64,000 bases of DNA from an uncultured Bacteroidales bacterium (GCA_900317745.1 ONHW01000002.1:186001-250000), one strand, 5' to 3'. Shown: positions 10,801 to 20,939, counted from the stretch's first letter. Notes: generated by a model not told the origin, from the letters alone. Made by a program: numbers and translations.

Positions 10801-13800
10801 TAGCGGCAAATACATCGTCCTCTATCAAGATACAGCGAAGAACAACTACATGTGTATCGACAACTTGCGCGTAGCTCGCAAGTCTGACCCGTGGCCTGTA
10901 AGTGATCTGGTTATTTCGGATATCACGAAGACCGGAGCCAAACTGACGTGGACGGAGCACGGTCTGGCAACCAAATGGGAAGTGCGCGTGTTTACTTCTG
11001 CACAGGATGATCCCGCTGCCGGAGAACCCGTATGGTCGAGTAACAATGTCACATCCAAACCGGCTATCATTTCCGGTTTGACCAACTCGTCGCGCTATTA
11101 TGCATACGCCCGTTCGTTGCAAGCCAGTGGTGAAGGTGAATGGGGATCCATCTCCTTCTGGACGGAGTGTGACAAAGTGAGTCTGCCATATGTACAAAAC
11201 TTCAATAGTTTTGAGCACGGTAGTACCTCTCTCAATACGCTCAGCCCGTGCTTCGAAGTAGGTGATAAGGGCGGCAGTCAGCCGGGTTCAACTTATACAG
11301 GAACTACTCCGTACAACAACAACTATGTCAAGAATGGTCAGGCAACTACCAGCACATCCTCTGCTACCGGTCCGGGTACTACGTATTACTATGTGGATCA
11401 TACATACGGCAACGACCCGAGTACAAATATCTTCTACATGACAGCCGGAAAAGACAAATTGGCTTATTTGGTACTGCCGGAGATAGATGGTGACTTGGCA
11501 AATCTCACGATGCAGTTCTTTGGATGTTACTCAAATGCCTTTACCGCAGCCGGTTCAAGCGTTGGTGCTGTAGAAGTCTGCATATACGACGAATCAGATG
11601 GCAGTTTCACACATGTAGAAAACTGCAAACTGACGAAAGCGAAAGAATGGGAGGAATTCAATGTTAACTTCCCCAGTGATATACATAGCGGTCGTATCGC
11701 ATTCCGTATCAACAATACAGAAGCATGGCGTGCAGATGTAGGTAGCACATACGCTTCCAGTTCTTCAAGAGCGACGTTCTACATGTACATTGATGATATC
11801 ACTGTTCAAGAGATTCCGCAATGTCAGAAAATATTGGGTGTAGAGGTCAGCAAGGTAGATTCTGTTTCGGCTACCATCACATGGCCGGCATCCGGTGCAG
11901 AAGCTTGGAATCTGAAGGTGAGCACTACAGAACTTGCCGATCCGGATGCTGCTACCGCGGACATCTATGACGGTAACGTCACTTCGATAACCAAAACATT
12001 TACCAATTTGGAGGCTGACACGAAGTACTATGTCTATGTACAGACATCTCGTCCCGAGAAGTCTTGTGTAGGCGAATGGAGTGTGCCTGTTGAGTTCAAG
12101 ACTTGGTGCAAAGCCGTGCCGTTCCCGTATGTACAGGACTTCAACGATATCCCAACATCCAGTCGTGACCTCGGCTGTATCACACAGTGTGGTCCGGATC
12201 ATGACTCATACGTTAGCTCGGGAGCCTTGTGGGTTCGTCAGATTACAAAGGGCAACAAGAACTATATCGTGCTCCCGGCTATGGATGTTGATGACATCCG
12301 CAAGTTGCAACTGAATGTACTGGTTAAGCCCGGCGGCACGACAGCCACTAACAAATACTACTATGAGATTGGTATCATGACTGACCCGACCAAACCGAGT
12401 ACGTATGTAATGCAGCATGTGGACTCTTTGTTCGGATCATCCAACTACACAGACAAAGCCTACACGTTTAAGAATTATCCGGGTGATGAGGACGGAAACA
12501 GAGGCAAGTATATTGCTTTCCTTCCGAAAGAGTATAAAACTACCTCCTCGGATGGTGCAGGTTCTATCTATATTGACGATGTACTGATTGACTATGTTGA
12601 GACTTGTGCCACTCCGCGTGAGTTACAAGCTCCTTCAGCAGACGTTCAAAGCAGTTCGGCAAAGTTAATATGGAAGACGGATGACAAGACTGCTAAGCAC
12701 CGCGTACGTCTGTTTACCAGCAAGGATGCCGATCCTGACAACGATGAGTTTGTTGCAGAGAAGATAGTTAATGACTCTGTAGTGATATTTGACGGACTGA
12801 CAGACAATACAATCTACTACGCGTTTGTACGCAAAGAATGCAGTGAAAACGAGAATAGCTTGTGGAGCAGACTTGCATGTTCGTTCCGCACCGAGTGCGC
12901 TCCGGTCAAGGCCATCCCATATGAGGAAGGTTTTGAGAGCGGTACAGCAAATGCTACTCCGGATTGTTGGACGAGTCTCACGCGAAGTGGTAGCACCAGT
13001 GCCAAGGCACAAATTACGACATTAGAAAGTAATGTCTTCTCCGGCACGAAAGCAATGTCAGTGAATAAGTATTATTCCTACAATGGCTCTTCTGCTACAT
13101 GGGGTGAAGGTGCAGCCGTTTCTCCGAAACTGGATATTGAGAGTCCGAAAGAGTTGTTGATCTACTTTGACATCAAGAGTTCAACTACGACTCACAACCA
13201 AGCAAGTCTATTGATAGAGGCTGTGTCGGATAATACCAACGCAGCTGCAGCAGTAGAAATCACTACACTTGCTGACATCACCAATACATGGAAGAAGGCA
13301 TATATCGTGGTCAAGGACTACTATACATCGGAACAGCCCTACCAGTATATCCGCTTGACGCCCAAGTGTACGGCTACAAACAGTGGAACAACGATGTATA
13401 TCGACAATATCGTCTTTACGAAAGACTTGAATACCGTATTACCGGTAGCGGGTCTGGAAGCAAAGAAAGTATCGACCGAATCTGTTACGTTCGCATTTAT
13501 AGAATCCACTCCGGGCATCAACGCATGGCAAGTGGCATACGTGGCTGCCGGTAGTGATATTGCTGATGCTACGATTATGAATGTAACTGAGACAACCGTT
13601 ACAATCAATGGTCTGACTGCTAACACAAGTTATGATATCTACGTTCGTTCGGAGAGTTCCGAATGGGTTGGTCCGCTGACGATGAGTACCATCCAGACTC
13701 CGGAAGCCCTGCCGTATGAGACGGGATTTGATGAGGATACTGATCAGTGGGCTATCTACAATGTTAAGACCGTACAAGGTGCTTTCTACCCCAACTTCTT

Positions 13801-16621
13801 CATCATTGGCGATGCTGCTAAGTGTGACGCAGCTGGCGATAAAGCGCTCTTCATAACGGACGATAGTCTCTCCTATAAATATCATACCAAAGATGATCAA
13901 GGAGAAATCGGATACTCTGAAGTGTGGGCAACAAAAAATATCAATATTCCACACGCAGGCTCTTATACATTTGAGTTCAAAGTAAAAGTGCCGGGTAACA
14001 AAGACCCCGAAAAGCAGAGCAATGATTACGCTACAGCTCATCTCTTCCCTGCAGGAGCTACCATTAAGGGAAATGCGGCTACAATGCTTGATGGTAAAAC
14101 CCGTAGCGGTAGTGCTGTGACCGATGTCCCTGCAAGCAATTTCTACTCACTGATGGGCAAAACATATATGCAAGATGAGTGGATATGGATTACCAAGAAG
14201 GTTGATGTAGCTGAGCCTGGAATCTATACGCTTGCGCTATATTGGTACAACTCATCGGTAGGCGCTCAGTATGGTCAGCCATTGGCTGTGGACAGCGTGA
14301 AGGTTGAAGAATACTTCTGCACCGTGCCGAGCAACGTAGAATATGTTGAGCGCAAGGCGAACGAAGTAACACTCAAGTGGTCTGCCGGTCAATGCAAGAA
14401 CTTTGAGTATATCTTGTCTCGTTATGCCGGTTTGGGCAATCCTGCTCTCATCGACGCAGAGGATAAAGTAACTTACGGTACATTGAGCGGAGATCCTCAA
14501 ATAACGATCAGTAACCTGCAGCCGTCAACGAAGTACAGCTTCTACGTACGCACCATTTGCGCAGACGGCTATACGGACTGGGTAGAGTTCAAGTTTGTTA
14601 CTCCTTGTTCGTTGGAGAGCTTGCCTTACACGGAGATCTTTGCAGAGACTCCTGAATGCTGGATTCTGACCGGTGCTGTAACTGCAACAGGCAGCGCTGG
14701 TACGAGTGAGTCGTACGAGCAGTGGTCGTACTTACGAATCTCTCCGACCAATTACGCAATACTGCCTGAGTTTGATGTTCCTCTCAATAAAATAATGGTG
14801 AATATTGGTCTGTTCAATACATCTTCTACTGAGGGAAGCATTCAGTTGGGTGTAATGGACAACACCTATGACAATTCAACGTTTACCACGATTGAGACAT
14901 TCAATGCGGTTCAACGACCGGGAACGACCGGTACATATAACGATTGGCACCTGGAGGAGTTCTCAAAGATGCTCAACCTCTATCAGGGCACAGGCAAGGT
15001 ACTTGCTCTCAGGAACATCTCCGGCGGTACTATCGGCATGAAGTATATCACGTTGAGTGAGTTGCCTGACTGTGTTCAACCGCAGAATCCCGAGATTATC
15101 TACGGTACGGTTACTGAAAACAGTGCTAAACTGAGTTGGACAGCCGGTCTGGAGACGGCTTGGGATATCAAGATCAATGACCAGATCATTGAGAATGTGA
15201 CGGAGAAACCGTATATCTTCACCGGCCTCGAACAAGGTACATATTACACCGTAGCCGTTCGTGCTATCTGCGATGACGAGCACAAGAGTGACTGGTCAAC
15301 AGCTATCACCTTCCAGACAACCTGCGGCGTTAATCCGCTGCCGATGTTTGAGGACTTCAGCGGACTGGAGTACAAGAAGTCTGCTTCACTCAGATGCTGG
15401 GATCTGATGGTTTGTGACAAGCCGATAGAGCAAATATTCACTCAAGAGGCTACCTTGATTAAGAAACCGACAAGAATGTCATTCTCCTATGGCTGGACAG
15501 CTAACTGGCTGAACGCACTGGGCGAAACGGCACAGCTTTCATCATGGGATTCTTATCCTGATTCTTATGGAGCTGCATATCAAGCATACAAGTATCGCTG
15601 GTTCATCAGTCCGCAATATACGATTGATGGCGACGCTATACTCAGCTTTGATGCACGTAAGTGTAATAACGTAGGAGAAGACGCTGCAAAAGAAGTAGGT
15701 CGGTTCTATGTCGCCATATCAACGGATAATGGCGAAACATGGAAAGAAGAAGATGCATTCTACTTATCGGAGAAAATAGGTACGAATTATGCTAAACAAT
15801 CGATCTCGCTTGAGAAGTATAAAGGCCAAAATATCCGCATAGCTTTCTACCATGAAGGAAAATCAACAGGATTAGGAGCTAACACCACGTATATTCTCAT
15901 CGATAACCTACGCATGAACTGCACTGATACGTATCAGTATGCAGATAATGCATGCCAAGGTGTGGATTACGAGGGCTACGGATTCTCTATCAAGGCTACC
16001 GAATTGCCGGTTGCCGGTGAGAGCAAAGAGTACACACGCTTCGCTGCCAACGTTGAAAGTGGTTGCGATAGTACGGTTGTGCTGACGCTTACCACACGTA
16101 CTGCAGCGGAAGTCGCACCTGTATATGTTACAATCTGTGAAGGTGAGGTTTATGAGTTCGGTGGTCAGAAACTGACCAAGCCTAACCCCGAAGGACAGCC
16201 GTACTACGTTTCCGGTGAAACTATTTATGGTTGCGACTCGACCGTTTATCTGTATCTGACCGTCGCTCCGTCGGATACGCTCAAAGTTGAGCCTATCGAG
16301 ATTAGAGCTGATCAGTTGCCGTACGCAGTCGATGAGTTCTTCACCGTACCGGCTGATGCTGCTGTAGGCGAGTTTGAGCAAGTGGTTAAGACCGATGGCT
16401 GCCAGTTCAACCTCTACACAATCACTATCAAGGATGCCGCTACTGGCATTGTGAATGTGACGGATGATATTGACCATATCGATGTATATGATATGCTCGG
16501 ACGCAAGGTTCAAACGTTGCATCAGGGTGATGCACCGTACCGCTTGCAGACCGGCGTATATATGCTCGTAAGCATTACTACCGATGGCAAGGCTGCCAAC
16601 AGCCGCGTTACCGTAAAGTAA
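7898..16621 (+). CDS. Giant multi-module secreted protein (jelly-roll/FN3 repeats, T9SS type A sorting domain)
   Basis: A 2907-aa protein with a clean signal peptide ending AMAQ (residue 24). It then alternates about ten jelly-roll modules (each opening like LPYxExFE and closing with a xYIDDIxI strand) with nine FN3-type domains. The FN3 domains start C-x-x-P and carry W near the first strand and NTxYYxYV near the sixth. The repeats are diverged rather than identical, so recent expansion is unlikely. After two GCDS repeats (about 2690-2800) the last ~75 residues form a classic T9SS type A domain: IDVYDMLGRKVQT, then LQTGVYMLVSI, ending RVTVK. This domain directs outer-membrane export and surface attachment. 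The architecture recalls cleaved-adhesin/hemagglutinin proteins, but ligand binding cannot be read from sequence. It is the largest gene of the operon. Confidence 0.85.
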   Translation: MKHLFSRWLLMVALVFGAATAMAQKSVFSESFTGSKLPDGWSTAKGYWEVDEVSAKYNGPFQDAADTLVSPLIDLSELDNVPSLKLTYSLAANSDKVNILTVLYRASKDAEWAEWKVFNEATASQQTIKDALPTGLTSAQFGFAMQYKQGGESRLYSLSLENKTEATETPTGLKAEELTTTSVTLYWNVCTSPAFVQYNVKVSTKQMTDMSEEAYVDLTDQMFTNDFLELESLKPNTKYWLYVQYDCGHGDVSPWAEFSFQTPCASISAPYNEDFEGELSSCVTIIKEGSDAAVSGEYAYNSQKAFKSNSAKGKYNYLILPEFNGDVKNFQVSFMAAASDGGNTYTRTVTIGVSTEPNAESFTQLKTFDLPKGRVWENIVISLKGYNGLGKYIAFKFGNEDKENRLFIDDIKIENASECPKPMFVQVSEITTSSAKLAWTETGNATEWNLVLSTKPLNDPEDIEPDASKGEFAGHISTNPYQLNNLNANTTYYAYLQAGCGSSEWTSAVEFKTSRPVTYPYSEHFDRLDPDSYTNDINAVPDGWVMDDRCVNPNKAWDLQYNTHLPYVSTAYNHEESAYVNASLYLRGTSKGDGTIAYYSSIAMLPAMPKAVNKMMVSFWAFSTQGDNSVIIGVANSQDNGKKQGEQLGVNIIAVDTIAITPANAWKKYNVSLEKYKGEGRFITFYCKPATSTPAIYIDDIEIDDIPDCSAVTGLKAEATGTNSISASWNDATSATSWKIKVSTTALSNPATGTGNIVNDEVVNTKSYSKSGLEMGTTYYLYVSPACGDFWESTEVTTAVGLEVPYYTDFTGEKTGSNAARGPKNWKLGSTGSAYTTLGSQTYVPYLNTSNWTNKPADETAPYLYFNNGTTATQQFPYAIMPKLLNADVKDLQMSFYAYWNNSNPSTATTYACVKGVYYGPLRVGVVENLDDINNTKKFDNVTYVQSVYVKAAKAAQKVYVDLSSYTGSGKYIVLYQDTAKNNYMCIDNLRVARKSDPWPVSDLVISDITKTGAKLTWTEHGLATKWEVRVFTSAQDDPAAGEPVWSSNNVTSKPAIISGLTNSSRYYAYARSLQASGEGEWGSISFWTECDKVSLPYVQNFNSFEHGSTSLNTLSPCFEVGDKGGSQPGSTYTGTTPYNNNYVKNGQATTSTSSATGPGTTYYYVDHTYGNDPSTNIFYMTAGKDKLAYLVLPEIDGDLANLTMQFFGCYSNAFTAAGSSVGAVEVCIYDESDGSFTHVENCKLTKAKEWEEFNVNFPSDIHSGRIAFRINNTEAWRADVGSTYASSSSRATFYMYIDDITVQEIPQCQKILGVEVSKVDSVSATITWPASGAEAWNLKVSTTELADPDAATADIYDGNVTSITKTFTNLEADTKYYVYVQTSRPEKSCVGEWSVPVEFKTWCKAVPFPYVQDFNDIPTSSRDLGCITQCGPDHDSYVSSGALWVRQITKGNKNYIVLPAMDVDDIRKLQLNVLVKPGGTTATNKYYYEIGIMTDPTKPSTYVMQHVDSLFGSSNYTDKAYTFKNYPGDEDGNRGKYIAFLPKEYKTTSSDGAGSIYIDDVLIDYVETCATPRELQAPSADVQSSSAKLIWKTDDKTAKHRVRLFTSKDADPDNDEFVAEKIVNDSVVIFDGLTDNTIYYAFVRKECSENENSLWSRLACSFRTECAPVKAIPYEEGFESGTANATPDCWTSLTRSGSTSAKAQITTLESNVFSGTKAMSVNKYYSYNGSSATWGEGAAVSPKLDIESPKELLIYFDIKSSTTTHNQASLLIEAVSDNTNAAAAVEITTLADITNTWKKAYIVVKDYYTSEQPYQYIRLTPKCTATNSGTTMYIDNIVFTKDLNTVLPVAGLEAKKVSTESVTFAFIESTPGINAWQVAYVAAGSDIADATIMNVTETTVTINGLTANTSYDIYVRSESSEWVGPLTMSTIQTPEALPYETGFDEDTDQWAIYNVKTVQGAFYPNFFIIGDAAKCDAAGDKALFITDDSLSYKYHTKDDQGEIGYSEVWATKNINIPHAGSYTFEFKVKVPGNKDPEKQSNDYATAHLFPAGATIKGNAATMLDGKTRSGSAVTDVPASNFYSLMGKTYMQDEWIWITKKVDVAEPGIYTLALYWYNSSVGAQYGQPLAVDSVKVEEYFCTVPSNVEYVERKANEVTLKWSAGQCKNFEYILSRYAGLGNPALIDAEDKVTYGTLSGDPQITISNLQPSTKYSFYVRTICADGYTDWVEFKFVTPCSLESLPYTEIFAETPECWILTGAVTATGSAGTSESYEQWSYLRISPTNYAILPEFDVPLNKIMVNIGLFNTSSTEGSIQLGVMDNTYDNSTFTTIETFNAVQRPGTTGTYNDWHLEEFSKMLNLYQGTGKVLALRNISGGTIGMKYITLSELPDCVQPQNPEIIYGTVTENSAKLSWTAGLETAWDIKINDQIIENVTEKPYIFTGLEQGTYYTVAVRAICDDEHKSDWSTAITFQTTCGVNPLPMFEDFSGLEYKKSASLRCWDLMVCDKPIEQIFTQEATLIKKPTRMSFSYGWTANWLNALGETAQLSSWDSYPDSYGAAYQAYKYRWFISPQYTIDGDAILSFDARKCNNVGEDAAKEVGRFYVAISTDNGETWKEEDAFYLSEKIGTNYAKQSISLEKYKGQNIRIAFYHEGKSTGLGANTTYILIDNLRMNCTDTYQYADNACQGVDYEGYGFSIKATELPVAGESKEYTRFAANVESGCDSTVVLTLTTRTAAEVAPVYVTICEGEVYEFGGQKLTKPNPEGQPYYVSGETIYGCDSTVYLYLTVAPSDTLKVEPIEIRADQLPYAVDEFFTVPADAAVGEFEQVVKTDGCQFNLYTITIKDAATGIVNVTDDIDHIDVYDMLGRKVQTLHQGDAPYRLQTGVYMLVSITTDGKAANSRVTVK

Positions 16622-16633
16622 TGTACTAACACG

Positions 16634-16659
16634 GATAGCCCGATTGGGTTCGGGCTATC
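16634..16659 (+). terminator. Hairpin between the giant protein and the C10 protease
   Basis: A perfect 10-bp stem GATAGCCCGA / TCGGGCTATC with a 6-nt loop. It lacks a T-run, so it may act as a partial terminator or an mRNA 3'-end stabiliser that separates expression of the giant gene from the protease gene. Confidence 0.6.
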
Positions 16660-16686
16660 TGACATGCCTTCGGCAAGAGAAGAAGT

Positions 16687-19095
16687 ATGAAAAAGATCAC
16701 ACAAATAGTGTTGGTTGGGTTGTTGGCTGCAATGCAGGCGGCTGCAGCTGTGCGGACGCAGGACGAAGCGTTGCGCATTGCTGCGGCGTTTACTGTACCG
16801 TCAGGACAATTGCGCGCGCCGGCAAGGAATATCCAATCCGGAGCCGTGGTTGCCTCCGATGGTGTCTTTATCGCCGTTAATACCCGCGGTGGTTTTGTGC
16901 TTGTCGGTGCCGACGACCGCCTGCCAGAGGTGCTCGGCTATGGTGATAGTGGTAGTTTTGATGCTCAGAACCAATCACCCGCTTTCCGTTACTGGATCCA
17001 ATGCTATGCCGGTGATCTTGAATACATCAACCATAACACACCAACCATCAACCATAATACCTCATCCTTGCCCAAGGCCATTGAGCCTCTCTTGACCTGC
17101 AAGTGGAATCAGTCGGCTCCATACAACGACCTCGCACCGCTGTACAACACTTCCGGCAGCAAGTCCGTCACTGGCTGTGTAGCAACCGCCATGGCACAGG
17201 TGATGTATTTCTTCCAATATCCTTTAACCGGCACCGGGTCGCACTCCTACTATTGGGTTTGTACGAATCCTGTCGGTGCTTCGGCAACACTTTCCGCCAA
17301 TTTCGGCAATACGACCTACGATTGGGCAAACATGCTTGATTCCTATCGCACAGGTTATACACAGACGCAGGCGCAGGCTGTGGCTACACTCATGTACCAC
17401 TGCGGCGTGTCGATCGATATGGGCTACGGCTCGTCCAGCGGCGCATTTACCGAGAAGGTCCCTGTGGCGCTCCATGACTATTTCGGCTACGATGGCAACT
17501 ATCAGCGTATCCAGAAGGTGATGTACTCTGCCGATAGCTTGAACAGTATCGTCTATGGCGAACTCTCAGCACGCCGTCCGGTGATTGTCAGCGGCAGCAA
17601 CGACGAGGGCGGACACGCGTTCGTGTGCGACGGTTGTGACAGAAACGGGTACTTCCACATCAACTGGGGTTGGGCGGGCAGCAACGATGGCTATTACCTG
17701 CTTACTGCTCTCAACCCGGGTAAGTCGCAGGGCATAGGCGGCACTACCAAGGGCTACAACAAAGGCACAACGTTCTTTATTGGTCTGCAACCTGAGAACG
17801 CCGGAACGCCTGCTGCTATCCCGCAGATGGCTACTACCGATATCTCAGTCAGCAGCGAGCAGTTTGACCGGAATACGTCGTTCAGCGTTTCTATCAGCCG
17901 CTTGCAGAACTATGGTATGACGGACTTCACCGGCAGTTACGGAGTGGCACTTTACGACGAGGATGAAACAGCTCTGTTAGACGTGCTCAAGCAGGTGGAC
18001 GGCTATTCGCTCAGGGCGGGCTACTACCGTACAACAGTGGCTACATTGTCCGGACTTAAGATTCCCGTTTCCGTGCCGGCGGGCACGTACCATCTCTGTG
18101 CCGTATATAAGGATGCCGGTCACGACTGGATGAGGCTGATGTGTACACAGGATGATTATTACCGCACGCTGACTCTTACCGATAACCGGGTGACGTTCTA
18201 TCCCAATGATGCGCCCGCGGAGTTATCGCTCTCGGCGCCTATCGCTTTCCCGGATGGCGTACATACCGACTCCATCCCTTATACAGGCATGCCGCTCTCG
18301 TTCACTATCCGCAATACGGGTGGTACGTTCCGCGGGGATATATCTGCACGTATATACAAGGGTAGTTTCAGCAAAGGGCAATACGAGATAATGGATAGCG
18401 TCGTTATTCGGCGCAACCAGTCGCTGAGTTCGGCATTGCAGCAGCTGTTCGACGAGAATCTGTTGCTCGAAACCCAGTATAAGATGAAACTTTGCTGGCG
18501 GGCCGGTAAGACCGACTCCTGGCATGACTTCGAGCCTGCAGAGTATGCCGTGCTGCCGTTCAAGCTCTACGATCCCGATCCCAACCTTGTACTCACCGAT
18601 ACGATACGTTTTGAGCGCAACGACAGTGTGCCGCGCAGTAATGCCACATTGCATTACTCTATCCGCAATACAGGTGCTCCCTTCGACGGTGAGTTGCAAC
18701 TCTCGTTCTATCAGGAGTATTTCTCGCGCGGCAAGAGTGAAATCCAAACGGTGCATATCGGCACCAACGAGACTCTCAACGGCACTTTCACAGGACCGCT
18801 GGAGCAGGTGGAAGGTGCGTATCAGGTCGTCCTGCGCTACCGTCTGCCCGACGGAGAAGGATACTGGCAGGAGTTTATCGACAAGAACAACCATAACCTC
18901 GGATCAATCGACATCTTTGTATATGACGACACGCCGGACGGCCCCGGTCCGGCTACCGGTATCAGTCAGACATGGATGATTCCAGACGCTAAGGCCGTGT
19001 TCTTGATGCGCATCGGTACTTTCGACATGTATGCCGTGCCGGTGAACGAGGGAAAGAAAACAATTTATCGTAAAGTATTTATACCTGTACAATGA
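16687..19095 (+). CDS. Secreted C10-family (streptopain-like) cysteine protease
   Basis: An 802-aa secreted protease. A signal peptide (about 1-22) is followed by an N-terminal propeptide of the streptopain/PrtT type and the catalytic domain. The nucleophile region SVTGCVATAMAQ places Cys164, and GGHAFVCDGC places His310; the NWGWAG segment (326-331) completes the family signature. About 430 C-terminal residues form beta-rich modules of unknown role; no clear T9SS type A ending is visible, although the last strands (IYRKVFIPV) could be a degenerate sorting signal. Residues about 113-126 (INHNTPTINHNTSS) come from a 21-bp direct duplication (17025-17066) just before the catalytic domain. The stop overlaps the next ATG (ATGA), so it is probably coupled to the OmpA gene. 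A role in processing the neighbouring adhesins is inference. Confidence 0.85.
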   Translation: MKKITQIVLVGLLAAMQAAAAVRTQDEALRIAAAFTVPSGQLRAPARNIQSGAVVASDGVFIAVNTRGGFVLVGADDRLPEVLGYGDSGSFDAQNQSPAFRYWIQCYAGDLEYINHNTPTINHNTSSLPKAIEPLLTCKWNQSAPYNDLAPLYNTSGSKSVTGCVATAMAQVMYFFQYPLTGTGSHSYYWVCTNPVGASATLSANFGNTTYDWANMLDSYRTGYTQTQAQAVATLMYHCGVSIDMGYGSSSGAFTEKVPVALHDYFGYDGNYQRIQKVMYSADSLNSIVYGELSARRPVIVSGSNDEGGHAFVCDGCDRNGYFHINWGWAGSNDGYYLLTALNPGKSQGIGGTTKGYNKGTTFFIGLQPENAGTPAAIPQMATTDISVSSEQFDRNTSFSVSISRLQNYGMTDFTGSYGVALYDEDETALLDVLKQVDGYSLRAGYYRTTVATLSGLKIPVSVPAGTYHLCAVYKDAGHDWMRLMCTQDDYYRTLTLTDNRVTFYPNDAPAELSLSAPIAFPDGVHTDSIPYTGMPLSFTIRNTGGTFRGDISARIYKGSFSKGQYEIMDSVVIRRNQSLSSALQQLFDENLLLETQYKMKLCWRAGKTDSWHDFEPAEYAVLPFKLYDPDPNLVLTDTIRFERNDSVPRSNATLHYSIRNTGAPFDGELQLSFYQEYFSRGKSEIQTVHIGTNETLNGTFTGPLEQVEGAYQVVLRYRLPDGEGYWQEFIDKNNHNLGSIDIFVYDDTPDGPGPATGISQTWMIPDAKAVFLMRIGTFDMYAVPVNEGKKTIYRKVFIPVQ

Positions 19096-20903
19096 ATAAT
19101 AGATTCCGCTATCTACTGATCATAGTTCTGCTGTGTCCGGCATTGAGCCTGTTTGCAGATGTCAAGAGCGAGAGCCGGCATTACCTGACAACCGAATTGG
19201 GTGTGGGCTATTCCGCTCTGCTCAACCAATCAGCCTTAGGCAAGTCTTCTGGCTTGGCGGGCGGTAAGTTGCAGGTAGGCTACGAGTGGAACTACCGCCG
19301 CCTGCTTGTGCACACCGGCATTGAGTTTGCCTCTGTCAACGACCGCACAAAGGTCAACCCCTTCCAGCTGCAAATACCTTATACGGTAGGGTTGCCGGCT
19401 GGAGAGACTATGGATGAGCACTTCGATTTTCAGTCATGGACGGAAACGCAACTAATGGGGCAGGTGAATATTCCTGTACAGGTCGGAGGTATATTTGCCG
19501 ACCGCTACTATTTCCTGGCTGGTGCACGTATCGGTCTGCCTGTACTGCATAGCCGCAAGGCAAAAGCCACCGTACAGACCTGGCTCACCGACCCGACACT
19601 GATTGGCGAACTCAACGAGGTGCCTGTGCACGACGCTTTTACCTCCGATGAGTCTGCGTCCGGCAAGTGGGCTGCCGCTACTATCAATGCACAACTGTCT
19701 GCCGAGGTGGGAGTCGTACTCAATTCGTTCTTCGAGAAACCTGCTGCGAAGGGTAAAACCAAAGGCAAATCATCTTCTGCCGACAAAGGCAAGAAACCTG
19801 TATTGTATCGTGTAGGACTGTTTGCCGATTACGGTATAACATCGCTGGTACCCGGCGCTAAGACGGGCGCACCCGCTTTGGCGGATGTAGCCGAACCGCG
19901 GCAGATTGCTCTCAACGATTACTTTGCGGCTTCAGGCTCCAAGGTCAATTCACTGCTCGTAGGAGCGAAGTTTGCTATCCTGTTCCAACTCAACGAACCG
20001 AAACAGGCTAAACCGCAAAAAGCTGTGCCCTCGTATATGGATATAGTCGTCACCGACCGCCAGACTGCCAAGGCGCTGCCCGCACAAGTGGACATCTACG
20101 ACGTAGCCAAGCAGCGCACCGTTAGACGCGATGCACCGAACGGCAAAGTGCGTTATCGTGCTAATCAGGGCGAATATACCGTTACGGCACGTAGCGAGTC
20201 GTATTACCCCGACTCGGTGGCTGTGACAATAGGCGAGGGCGTGAAGGAACGTGTCGAACTGGCGTTGACCGAACGTCCATGGCTGCGACTCTACGTGACG
20301 AATGCCGATACGCACGTGCCGGTTAAGGCTACAGTCCGCATCTGGGACGCACAGACCGGCGACAGCGTGACTGTTATACGTACTGCATCCAAGACCGGAA
20401 GGGCACGCAGCAGACTGCCGGAGGGTAACTATCGACTGACTATCTCACGTACAGGATATGAACCCTATGAGCAACTTATAACCTATATAGGCGACTCGTT
20501 GAACATCTCACTCGTTCCGCTCAAGGTCGGACGCAAGGTTATTCTGCACAACCTGTTCTTCGCTACCGGCAAGACCCAGATCCTCCCGCAGTCGGAGCAG
20601 GCGCTCAATGAACTATCGGACTTCCTGCGCGATAATCCTACCGTGACTATCCGCATCACCGGTCATACGGATAATGTGGGTTCCGACAAGGCGAACATGA
20701 CCCTGTCGGAGGGACGTGCCAAAGCTGTACGTAGCGAAATCATCAAGCGCGGAATAGCTGCCGAGCGTATTGAGGCGGAAGGCAAGGGCGAGACCGAACC
20801 TATCGCTGACAATGCTACCGAAGAAGGGCGCGCACAGAACCGCCGCGTTGAGTTCACGATTATTGCTACAGGTGGAGAGATGATCGAGCAGATCAAGCAG
20901 TAG
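19092..20903 (+). CDS. OmpA-family protein: barrel + regulatory-like beta domains + peptidoglycan-binding OmpA domain
   Basis: A 603-aa envelope protein. After the signal peptide (about 1-22) comes a beta-barrel (to about 300) similar to the first gene of the operon. Two carboxypeptidase-regulatory/PEGA-like beta domains follow (about 315-405 and 395-475). The C-terminal OmpA domain reads LFFATGKTQILPQSEQALNE, GHTDNVGSDKAN and AQNRRVEF; it binds peptidoglycan non-covalently. Such proteins tether outer-membrane assemblies to the wall. Its position at the end of an operon of secreted proteins suggests it anchors or organises them. A strong terminator follows 37 bp downstream. Confidence 0.8.
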   Translation: MNNRFRYLLIIVLLCPALSLFADVKSESRHYLTTELGVGYSALLNQSALGKSSGLAGGKLQVGYEWNYRRLLVHTGIEFASVNDRTKVNPFQLQIPYTVGLPAGETMDEHFDFQSWTETQLMGQVNIPVQVGGIFADRYYFLAGARIGLPVLHSRKAKATVQTWLTDPTLIGELNEVPVHDAFTSDESASGKWAAATINAQLSAEVGVVLNSFFEKPAAKGKTKGKSSSADKGKKPVLYRVGLFADYGITSLVPGAKTGAPALADVAEPRQIALNDYFAASGSKVNSLLVGAKFAILFQLNEPKQAKPQKAVPSYMDIVVTDRQTAKALPAQVDIYDVAKQRTVRRDAPNGKVRYRANQGEYTVTARSESYYPDSVAVTIGEGVKERVELALTERPWLRLYVTNADTHVPVKATVRIWDAQTGDSVTVIRTASKTGRARSRLPEGNYRLTISRTGYEPYEQLITYIGDSLNISLVPLKVGRKVILHNLFFATGKTQILPQSEQALNELSDFLRDNPTVTIRITGHTDNVGSDKANMTLSEGRAKAVRSEIIKRGIAAERIEAEGKGETEPIADNATEEGRAQNRRVEFTIIATGGEMIEQIKQ

Positions 20904-20939
20904 TGTACATCCGTACAACTATTCTGTCTTAAATTCTAA

